Shown: one piece after another, positions 8,057 through 13,628 of the stretch
How the letters are laid out: each line of letters begins with the position of its first letter
Numbering within the stretch: the first letter of the stretch is position 1
Source of the DNA: an uncultured Plesiomonas sp.
Lineage (GTDB): Bacteria; Pseudomonadota; Gammaproteobacteria; Enterobacterales; CAMTGL01
NCBI GenBank assembly: GCA_947071955.1
Contig: CAMTGL010000028.1
Coordinates: forward strand, 1-13,628
Reading direction: 5' to 3'
DNA length: 13,628 nucleotides
Made by a program: the position numbers and the translations under genes
Notes under the pieces: generated by a model
Seen by the model: the letters and a program-made list of their open reading frames with translations, nothing else
Databases searched by the model: none
What the model was told of the DNA's origin: nothing

Positions 8057-8218
8057 CCAGAAGCGCTCCACCGATAACGGTGACAGCCCAGAGGATTCAG
8101 CCTCCGTAGCCGATCATGTTGCATCCGCCGCAACACAATCTCGGCATACACTCCCCTTGCGGATAGTCACTGACTGCGGTGTCGACTACCCGTTACCTGA
8201 ATGATGCACCTCTTCTGG
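8057..8218 (-). promoter_or_regulatory. Lysine riboswitch (L-box) in the lysC leader
   Basis: Read on the minus strand, the closing stem P1 is CCAGAAG (8212-8218) with CTTCTGG (8057-8063). Stem P2 is GGGTAGTC (8184-8191) with GACTATCC (8161-8168). P3 is built on GCCGA/TCGGC and TGTTGC/GCAACA, P4 on GAGG/CCTC, and P5 is CACCG (8078-8082) with CGGTG (8069-8073). Conserved core strings of the class are present: AGAGGTGC after P1, AAGGGGAG before P3, and GGCTGTCA with GGAGCGCTTCTGG at the 3' end. Lysine binding stabilises the junction and lowers aspartate kinase expression. Between aptamer and lysC (about 160 bases) I see no convincing GC hairpin followed by a U-run, so control of translation initiation is more likely than intrinsic termination. 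Confidence 0.93.
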
Positions 8219-8265
8219 CCTGCTTACCCTCAATCCATATACAGTGGCAAGCAAGGTTGACACCA

Positions 8266-8294
8266 GAAATATCGGTTTATTTTTAAGCTGTCAA
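8266..8294 (-). promoter_or_regulatory. Candidate lysC promoter
   Basis: On the minus strand there is a perfect -35 box TTGACA (8289-8294), a 17-base spacer, and a modest -10 TATTTC (8266-8271). Transcription would start around 8260, about 40 bases before the riboswitch aptamer. An alternative -10, TATATG, lies further downstream with a weaker -35. Confidence 0.5.
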
Positions 8295-8299
8295 TCAAA

Positions 8300-8328
8300 T
8301 TGTTAATCAATGTGATTATTGCGATTAT
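8300..8328 (+). promoter_or_regulatory. Candidate promoter of the aminotransferase gene
   Basis: TTGTTA (8300-8305, 4 of 6) and GATTAT (8323-8328, 4 of 6) are separated by 17 bases. The -35 boxes of this promoter and of the divergent lysC promoter lie only five bases apart, so the two would be expected to interfere with each other. Confidence 0.4.
8304..8318. promoter_or_regulatory. Perfect dyad, possible operator
   Basis: TAATCA (8304-8309) and TGATTA (8313-8318) are exact inverted repeats around the three bases ATG. The dyad sits inside the spacer of the candidate aminotransferase promoter and next to the lysC -35 box. In addition AATCAA occurs at 8293-8298 and again at 8305-8310, 12 bases apart. 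This arrangement would suit a repressor or a shared regulator; no specific protein can be named. Confidence 0.4.
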
Positions 8329-8390
8329 GGCCAAGCCTTCCGATACTAAACTGTGTGTATTCTTCCGGTTAGCCAACAAGGAGTGTTCCG

Positions 8391-9509
8391 ATGCATTTAC
8401 ATTCATTTATCCCACCACGGCGGATTTTAATGGGCCCAGGCCCGTCAGATGTCAGCCCGCAAGTGTTACAGGCGTTATCACGCCCAACCATTGGCCACCT
8501 TGACCCACTGTTTATTCAGATGATGGATGAGCTAAAAGCGTTGTTGCAGTACGCCTTTCAGACCGAAAATCCGTTTACCATTGCCGTCTCTGCGCCCGGT
8601 TCGGCGGGAATGGAGGCCTGTTTTGTCAATATCGTTGAACTGGGTGATAAAGTGCTGGTGTGCCGCAATGGTGTATTTGGCGCGCGTATGGCCGAAAATG
8701 TTGAACGAGTAGGTGGCCAAGTGGTGCTGGTGGAGGATGCATGGGGCGCACCGGTTTCGGTAGATAAAGTGTCAGCCGCGTTGTGTGCCGATCCCGACAT
8801 TAAAATCGTGGCCTTTGTGCATGCTGAAACCTCAACCGGCGCATGTTCAGATGCGCAAGCACTGTGTCAGCTGGCTCGCGATCACGACTGTCTGACCATT
8901 GTGGATGCGGTAACGTCGCTTGGTGGCGTGCCACTGTATGTTGATAAATGGGGTATTGATGCAGTCTACTCCGGCAGCCAGAAGTGCTTATCTTGTGTAC
9001 CGGGTTTATCACCGCTGTCGTTTTCATCCCGTGCGCTGGCAAAAATACAGGCGCGTAAAACCAAGGTGCCCAGCTGGTTTTTAGATCAAACCTTAGTGTT
9101 GGGATACTGGAGCGGCAACAGTAAGCGCAGTTATCACCATACCGCACCGGTGAATACGCTATATGCTTTGCATGAATCGTTGTTGCTACTGCAGCAAGAG
9201 GGGCTGGAAAATGCGTGGGCCAGACATCGTCAGATGCACACCGAACTGAAAGAGGGCTTGCAGGCGCTAGGGTTGCAGTTTGTGGTGGATGAAGCGTACC
9301 GTTTACCGCAGTTAAATACCGTTTATATTCCCGCAGGTGTCGATGATGCACAGATCCGATCGCGTTTACTCAGTGAGTACAATCTTGAGATCGGTGCCGG
9401 ATTGGGTGCGCTGGCCGGAAAAGCGTGGCGGATTGGGCTGATGGGCTATGCCGCCCGTCGTGAAAATGTCGCGCTATGCCTTAAAGCCCTGCAGGATGTT
9501 TTGCGTTAA
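8391..9509 (+). CDS. Alanine-glyoxylate-type class V aminotransferase
   Basis: This is a PLP enzyme of fold type I, 372 residues, strikingly like the eukaryotic alanine/serine-glyoxylate aminotransferase. Visible landmarks are LMGPGPSDVSP (13-23), the cofactor loop SAPGSAGMEA (67-76), ETSTG (146-150), Asp172 in VDAVTSLGG (ring-nitrogen contact), the Schiff-base lysine Lys198 in SGSQKCL, the phosphate contacts Tyr248 and Thr251 in SYHHTAP, and the carboxylate-binding Arg347 in WRIGLMGY. Where human AGT stacks Trp108 on PLP, this protein has Phe96. Likely chemistry is amino transfer from alanine, serine or a related donor to glyoxylate or pyruvate; the true substrates are uncertain, and ureidoglycine-glyoxylate aminotransferases are related. 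The start is firm: AAGGAG (8378-8383) lies seven bases upstream. The gene is divergent from lysC and convergent with uvrA. Confidence 0.88.
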   Translation: MHLHSFIPPRRILMGPGPSDVSPQVLQALSRPTIGHLDPLFIQMMDELKALLQYAFQTENPFTIAVSAPGSAGMEACFVNIVELGDKVLVCRNGVFGARMAENVERVGGQVVLVEDAWGAPVSVDKVSAALCADPDIKIVAFVHAETSTGACSDAQALCQLARDHDCLTIVDAVTSLGGVPLYVDKWGIDAVYSGSQKCLSCVPGLSPLSFSSRALAKIQARKTKVPSWFLDQTLVLGYWSGNSKRSYHHTAPVNTLYALHESLLLLQQEGLENAWARHRQMHTELKEGLQALGLQFVVDEAYRLPQLNTVYIPAGVDDAQIRSRLLSEYNLEIGAGLGALAGKAWRIGLMGYAARRENVALCLKALQDVLR

Positions 9510-9602
9510 ACACGTGGGCCGATACCTATAACCTAACTGCGGTGATAACGCTATCTTACTTGATGATGGCTTGTTACCTGAGATCAACTGAACCTGATAT
9601 AA

Positions 9603-9630
9603 ACCAAAAGGGGCGTTCGCCCCTTTTGGT
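9603..9630. terminator. Bidirectional terminator between the aminotransferase gene and uvrA
   Basis: A 12-base-pair perfect stem (ACCAAAAGGGGC with GCCCCTTTTGGT) closes the four-base loop GTTC. The A-run on one arm and the T-run on the other let it act in both directions, as expected between convergent genes. Confidence 0.85.
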
Positions 9631-9654
9631 GTTATTGCCGTGACTGTTGATGGG

Positions 9655-12486
9655 CTATGAACGCTGTAATATCGGCTTTAAAAAACGTGCCGTGTGTGAA
9701 GTGGTTGACTGTGCCACGGTTTCCGGCGTGCCTGCCACCAGAATTTCACCGCCACCGCTGCCCCCTTCTGGGCCTAAATCGACCACCCAGTCCGCTGTTT
9801 TTATGACATCCAGATTATGCTCAATTACCACAATGCTGTTACCATGATCGCGCAGCTTATGCAGTACGGTCAGTAACTGCTGAATATCAGCAAAATGCAG
9901 ACCAGTGGTAGGTTCATCCAGAATATACAGCGTTTTGCCGGTATCACGTTTTGACAACTCACGTGCTAGCTTCACCCGCTGCGCCTCACCGCCCGACAGC
10001 GTCGTCGCTGACTGGCCTAACCGGATATACGACAGCCCAACATCCATCAGCGTTTGCAGCTTACGCGCCAGTGCCGGAACTGCATCAAAAAATGCACGCG
10101 CATCTTCGACGGTCATATCCAGCACCTCATGAATGCTCTTGCCCTTGTACTTGATCTCCAGTGTTTCACGGTTGTAGCGTTTACCTTTGCACTGATCGCA
10201 CGGCACATACACATCAGGCAAAAAGTGCATCTCCACTTTGATCATGCCATCGCCCTGACACGCTTCACAGCGGCCACCCCGCACATTAAAGCTAAAACGC
10301 CCCGGAGTGTAACCGCGAGTACGAGATTCAGGTACACCCGAAAACAACTCACGAATCGGCGTGAAAATACCGGTATAGGTTGCCGGATTTGAGCGCGGAG
10401 TCCGACCAATCGGGCTTTGGTCAATATCGATCACCTTATCGAAATGCTCTAGCCCCTGAATATCACGGTATGGCGCAGGCTCATCTGCCGTAGCCCCATT
10501 GAGTGCACGGTGGGCTATACGGAATAATGTGTCATTAATCAGGGTTGATTTTCCGGAGCCAGACACACCAGTCACACAGGTAAATAGTCCAACAGGAATC
10601 GACAGCGTGACATTCTTTAAATTATTGCCGGTTGCCCCAATCAGTCGCAACACCTTGGCCGGATCAGCCGGTGTCCGCACCTTCGGGATCTCAATAGCTT
10701 GAGCACCGGAAAGATACTGGCCGGTCAATGAGGCCGGATTTGCCATAATTTGTGCGGCAGTTCCCTCAGCAACTATCTCACCGCCGTGAACTCCTGCTCC
10801 CGGACCAATATCAATAATATGATCTGCGGCTAAAATCGCATCTTCATCATGCTCAACTACGATCACCGTATTTCCCTGATCGCGCAAATGCACCAGCGTT
10901 TGCAATAGCCGCTCATTATCTCGCTGATGTAAACCAATAGAAGGCTCATCTAGCACATACATCACCCCGACCAGCCCCGCACCAATCTGGCTGGCTAACC
11001 GGATCCGCTGTGCCTCTCCGCCTGACAAGGTTTCTGCTGAACGCGCCAGCGTCAGATAATTCAGACCCACGTTGACCAAAAACAGCAACCGATCCTGAAT
11101 CTCTTTGAGCACCTTTTCCGCAATTTGCGCTTTTTGCCCAACAAACTGCAGCTGGTGGAAGAACGTCAGCGCATCACCAATACTCATCTGCGTGATATCC
11201 GGCAGCGTTGTTTCTGCCACAAACACATGCCGCGCCTCCTCACGTAAACGCGAACCGTGGCAACTAGCACACGAGCGGTTATTGATATATTTTGCCAGCT
11301 CCTCGCGTACCGCCATGGATTCCGTCTCTTTATAGCGGCGCTCCATATTGTGCAACACCCCCTCAAAAGGGTGGTGGCGCACCGTGGTATCCCCACGATC
11401 ATTAATGTACTTAAACTCAATGTTCTCACGGCCAGAACCTGATAACACCGCTTTTTGTACCCGGGCTGATAGCGAACTAAACGGCGCTTCAATATCAAAA
11501 TCATAGTGTTCCGCCAATGATTTCAACATCTGGAAATAGTAGAAATTACGCCGATCCCATCCTTTGATTGCCCCGCCAGCTAAAGAGAGATCCGCGTTTT
11601 GCACCACCCGATCAGGGTCAAAATATTGTTGAACCCCTAAGCCATCACATGTTGGGCATGCACCAGCCGGATTATTAAACGAAAACAACCGCGGCTCTAA
11701 CTCATGCATACTGTAGCCGCATTGTGGACAGGCAAAATTAGAAGAGAACACCTGCAATGCTGTTTGCGGATTATCCATATCCGCAATCGTCACCGTACCA
11801 CCTGACAGTGCCAGTGCCGTCTCAAAACTCTCAGCTAACCGCTGTGCTAAATCAGCCCGTACCTTAAAGCGGTCAACCACCACCTCAATCGTATGCTTCT
11901 TATGCAACTCAAGCGTTGGTGGGTCAGAAAGATCACACACTTCACCGTCAATTCGGGCACGAATGTACCCTTGTGCCGCTAGGCTCTCTAGCGTCTTACT
12001 GTGCTCACCTTTACGCTCTTTAATAATCGGTGCCAGTAACATCAGCTTACTGCCCTCAGGCAGACTCAGCACATTGTCCACCATCTGGCTGACCGTCTGC
12101 GCCGCCAATGGCGCATCATGTGTAGGACAGCGCGGCTCACCTACTCGGGCGAACAGCAAACGCAGATAGTCATGGATCTCAGTGATAGTCCCAACGGTCG
12201 AGCGCGGATTATGAGATGTTGATTTTTGCTCAATGGAAATTGCCGGTGACAACCCTTCGATATGGTCAACATCCGGCTTTTCCATTAACGATAAAAACTG
12301 GCGCGCATACGCTGAAAGTGACTCGACATAGCGCCGCTGCCCTTCGGCATACAGCGTATCAAAAGCCAAAGATGACTTTCCCGAACCGGAAAGCCCTGTG
12401 ATCACAATTAACTTATCACGCGGAATGATCAGATTGATATTTTTCAGATTATGGGTACGTGCACCCCTGACCTCGATCTTATTCAT
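9655..12486 (-). CDS. uvrA: Excinuclease ABC subunit A (UvrA)
   Basis: UvrA is the damage-sensing ATPase of nucleotide excision repair. As a dimer it scans DNA, loads UvrB at lesions and dissociates. The 943 residues (E. coli has 940) hold two ABC ATPase modules: Walker A GLSGSGKSS with Lys37 and GVSGSGKST with Lys646; signature sequences LSGGEAQRIRLA (about 488) and LSGGEAQRVKLA (about 830); Walker B VLDEPSIGLH (about 511) and ILDEPTTGLH (about 855). Zinc sites are formed by Cys253/Cys256/Cys277/Cys280 and Cys740/Cys743/Cys763/Cys766; an extra CASC pair lies at 406-409. The start MNKIEVRGARTHNLKNI matches the family N-terminus exactly, although only a weak ribosome site (GAAGTGG) precedes it. 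A LexA-like box lies upstream, so SOS induction is expected. The gene diverges from ssb, the classical arrangement. Confidence 0.98.
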   Translation of the reverse strand: MNKIEVRGARTHNLKNINLIIPRDKLIVITGLSGSGKSSLAFDTLYAEGQRRYVESLSAYARQFLSLMEKPDVDHIEGLSPAISIEQKSTSHNPRSTVGTITEIHDYLRLLFARVGEPRCPTHDAPLAAQTVSQMVDNVLSLPEGSKLMLLAPIIKERKGEHSKTLESLAAQGYIRARIDGEVCDLSDPPTLELHKKHTIEVVVDRFKVRADLAQRLAESFETALALSGGTVTIADMDNPQTALQVFSSNFACPQCGYSMHELEPRLFSFNNPAGACPTCDGLGVQQYFDPDRVVQNADLSLAGGAIKGWDRRNFYYFQMLKSLAEHYDFDIEAPFSSLSARVQKAVLSGSGRENIEFKYINDRGDTTVRHHPFEGVLHNMERRYKETESMAVREELAKYINNRSCASCHGSRLREEARHVFVAETTLPDITQMSIGDALTFFHQLQFVGQKAQIAEKVLKEIQDRLLFLVNVGLNYLTLARSAETLSGGEAQRIRLASQIGAGLVGVMYVLDEPSIGLHQRDNERLLQTLVHLRDQGNTVIVVEHDEDAILAADHIIDIGPGAGVHGGEIVAEGTAAQIMANPASLTGQYLSGAQAIEIPKVRTPADPAKVLRLIGATGNNLKNVTLSIPVGLFTCVTGVSGSGKSTLINDTLFRIAHRALNGATADEPAPYRDIQGLEHFDKVIDIDQSPIGRTPRSNPATYTGIFTPIRELFSGVPESRTRGYTPGRFSFNVRGGRCEACQGDGMIKVEMHFLPDVYVPCDQCKGKRYNRETLEIKYKGKSIHEVLDMTVEDARAFFDAVPALARKLQTLMDVGLSYIRLGQSATTLSGGEAQRVKLARELSKRDTGKTLYILDEPTTGLHFADIQQLLTVLHKLRDHGNSIVVIEHNLDVIKTADWVVDLGPEGGSGGGEILVAGTPETVAQSTTSHTARFLKPILQRS

Positions 12487-12538
12487 ACAGCCACTTCAGG
12501 TAAACGGGAAGAATTTTAGTATCGCATAAAAGTTAAAA

Positions 12539-12558
12539 AACTGAATAGATATCCAGTA
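12539..12558. promoter_or_regulatory. LexA (SOS) box in the uvrA-ssb intergenic region
   Basis: AACTGAATAGATATCCAGTA matches the 20-base LexA consensus at 16 positions, including both CTG and CAG triplets at the correct spacing and an AT-rich centre. The usual T and A next to the triplets are replaced by A and C, so binding may be moderate. It lies 52 bases upstream of uvrA. A possible uvrA -10, TACTAA (12516-12521, minus strand), places the box over the weak -35 region, where LexA would block polymerase. It is about 170 bases from ssb, so an effect on ssb is less certain. Confidence 0.75.
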
Positions 12559-12661
12559 ATTCACCGCGTATGAATCTATGTGCAAGCATGTCCGCTGCGA
12601 ACTGACTTCCCGATATCAGCTCCTCCCACAGTTCTTTTGGTAAATCTCGTCAACATTCAGG

Positions 12662-12690
12662 TTGACCGTGTTACACTCAGCGGTTAGAAA
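12662..12690 (+). promoter_or_regulatory. Candidate ssb promoter
   Basis: TTGACC (12662-12667, 5 of 6 to the -35 consensus) is followed after 17 bases by TAGAAA (12685-12690, 4 of 6). Transcription would begin roughly 30 bases before the ssb start. Further promoters upstream, nearer the LexA box, cannot be excluded. Confidence 0.5.
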
Positions 12691-12728
12691 GTGAATCAAT
12701 ACCACAACCCAACCAAGCGGAGAGAGTT

Positions 12729-13301
12729 ATGGCCAGAGGTGGCATTAACAAAGTCATACTGATCGGTAATTTAGGGCAAGACCCTGAAGTGCGTTACATG
12801 CCGAATGGCAATGCTGTTGCCAACATCAGCATCGCGACCTCTGAAAGCTGGCGCGATAAGAACACCGGCGAACAAAAAGAGCTCACTGAATGGCATCGTG
12901 TTGTCCTGTACCGTCGACTGGCTGAAGTTGCCGGTGAATACCTGAAAAAGGGCGCAAAAGTTTACATTGAAGGCAAACTGCGTACTCGTAAATGGCAGGA
13001 TCAGAGCGGCCAAGAGCGTTACACCACCGAAATTCAGGCAGATGAACTGCAAATGCTTGATACCCGTGGCGGCATGGGTGGCGCACCAAGTGGCCAATCA
13101 CAGCAAGGTAGTTGGGGTCAGCCACAACAACCGCAAAACCAGAACTTTGCTCCACAATCCGCTGCACCACAAGGTGGTTACAGCAACGCCCCAGCACAAA
13201 ACAACTACAACAATAATGCAGCACCTGCTCCGGCCAGTAACAACGCCGGTTTTGGTAATGCAGAACCACCAATGGATTTTGACGACGACATCCCGTTCTG
13301 A
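12729..13301 (+). CDS. ssb: Single-stranded DNA-binding protein
   Basis: SSB coats single-stranded DNA in replication, recombination and repair and recruits partner proteins. The 190 residues (E. coli 178) contain an N-terminal OB-fold (about 1-112) with the DNA-stacking aromatics Trp41, Trp55 and Trp89, and His56 at the tetramer interface. Tyr61 stands where E. coli has Phe. A flexible linker rich in Gln, Asn, Gly, Pro and Ala follows (about 113-178), and the protein ends in the acidic tip PMDFDDDIPF that binds partner proteins. The start is supported by GGAGAG (12719-12724) upstream and by the family N-terminus. The stop TGA is followed directly by an in-frame TAA. The gene is divergent from uvrA. 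Confidence 0.98.
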   Translation: MARGGINKVILIGNLGQDPEVRYMPNGNAVANISIATSESWRDKNTGEQKELTEWHRVVLYRRLAEVAGEYLKKGAKVYIEGKLRTRKWQDQSGQERYTTEIQADELQMLDTRGGMGGAPSGQSQQGSWGQPQQPQNQNFAPQSAAPQGGYSNAPAQNNYNNNAAPAPASNNAGFGNAEPPMDFDDDIPF

Positions 13302-13325
13302 TAAACCCACGCACCTTGTTATCCT

Positions 13326-13362
13326 AAAAACCGCCTTGCAGTTTAGTCTCAAGGCGGTTTTT
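13326..13362 (+). terminator. Rho-independent terminator of ssb
   Basis: A 13-base-pair stem (AAAAACCGCCTTG with CAAGGCGGTTTTT) closes an 11-base loop, 24 bases after the ssb stop. The T-run at its 3' arm makes it a strong terminator for ssb; the A-run on the other arm would allow it to work in the opposite direction as well. Confidence 0.92.
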
Positions 13363-13366
13363 ACAT

Positions 13367-13382
13367 CTATCTATATAGATAG
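13367..13382. repeat. Perfect 16-base palindrome after the ssb terminator
   Basis: CTATCTATATAGATAG equals its own reverse complement and starts five bases after the terminator stem. It is too AT-rich and loop-free to be a good RNA hairpin, so a protein-binding site or chance is more likely. Confidence 0.6.
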
Positions 13383-13452
13383 TGCAAAATAGATTGAACA
13401 AAACAGTCACCCACTTACCCCCCCACCTAACCCGATAGGCCTCTTTTTCTTC

Positions 13453-13480
13453 TTCTTATATTCCTCTCTATATATAAGAA
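13453..13480. repeat. AT-rich inverted repeat
   Basis: TTCTTATAT (13453-13461) pairs with ATATAAGAA (13472-13480) over nine bases around a ten-base pyrimidine-rich loop. No T-run follows on either strand, so it is not a standard terminator. Confidence 0.5.
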
Positions 13481-13628
13481 ATATGTAAGATCAGAACCTA
13501 AAAGCAAAAATAACCACAAAAGTAGGGATAAAGCCCCGTTCTGCCCCCTTAATTGCCGTTATTTCCGTCTGTTCGTACAGCATTTGAGCAAACAGAAAAA
13601 AAACGCACATTTCCCCTTGTGCCAAACG

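Larger units (their letters stand above)
13363..13628. other. Non-coding tail after ssb, no gene recognised
   Basis: From the ssb terminator to the window end I find no credible coding frame, tRNA or known RNA. The stretch is compositionally uneven: a C-rich then T/C-rich tract on the plus strand (about 13409-13457), an AT-rich hairpin (13453-13480), then A-rich sequence with a run of eight A at about 13596-13603. It may be the upstream region of a gene beyond the window, but no convincing promoter could be picked. Confidence 0.5.

Noticed and set aside
7927..8151. A 74-codon minus-strand frame starting inside the riboswitch, with AAGGGGAG just before its ATG, ending 30 bases before lysC
   Set aside because: The apparent ribosome site and start are conserved riboswitch core sequence (AAGGGGAG and GCCGA), the frame runs through stems P3-P5, and the product resembles nothing known. 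It could only be a leader peptide if relatives keep the frame.
8800..9351. A 183-codon open frame antisense to the aminotransferase gene
   Set aside because: The sense gene is a clear family member with intact active-site residues. The antisense product is His/Pro/Arg-rich with no recognisable domain, typical of shadow frames.
13510..13519. ATAACCACA as a DnaA box, hinting at a replication origin in the tail after ssb
   Set aside because: Only about 7 of 9 bases match, there is a single copy, and no dnaA, AT-rich unwinding cluster or further boxes are seen.
13569..13580. CTGTTCGTACAG as a LexA box
   Set aside because: The CTGT and ACAG halves are separated by four bases instead of the eight needed by gammaproteobacterial LexA.

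Overview
The window reads as chromosomal DNA of a gammaproteobacterium with mid-range GC. MetA, MetH, LysC, UvrA and SSB all resemble their Escherichia coli counterparts closely, with the same or nearly the same lengths and key-residue numbering. The uvrA/ssb divergent pair, MetJ-type operators and a lysine riboswitch ahead of lysC fit the Enterobacterales/Vibrionales/Aeromonadales group. A Tolumonas-like member of the Aeromonadales is a guess that cannot be tested here. I see no phage, insertion sequence, CRISPR array, rRNA or tRNA.

Layout: an intrinsic terminator of an unseen upstream gene (1-26); metA behind a MetJ operator (118-149, 169-1098, +); a CPA1-type cation/proton antiporter facing it (1257-2570, -); metH divergent from the antiporter (2788-6480, +); lysC convergent with metH (6541-7896, -), preceded by a long leader with a lysine riboswitch (aptamer 8057-8218, -); an alanine-glyoxylate-type aminotransferase divergent from lysC (8391-9509, +); uvrA (9655-12486, -) and ssb (12729-13301, +) diverging from a region with a LexA-like box (12539-12558); a strong terminator after ssb and about 270 bases with no recognisable gene to the window end. 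Hairpins lie between each convergent pair.

Functionally, three of the seven genes belong to the aspartate amino-acid family. LysC makes aspartyl phosphate, the first step towards lysine, threonine and methionine. MetA activates homoserine, and MetH does the final methylation to methionine. Each has its own feedback signal visible in the DNA: MetJ boxes (S-adenosylmethionine) at metA and possibly metH, and a lysine riboswitch at lysC. UvrA and SSB belong to DNA repair and replication. The antiporter and the aminotransferase have no clear metabolic tie to their neighbours.

No wholly new system is evident. The best leads are a 12-base exact duplication of the lysC ribosome-binding/start region just downstream of the riboswitch, a perfect dyad inside the aminotransferase promoter, a possible direct MetJ site at metH, and the palindromic non-coding tail after ssb.
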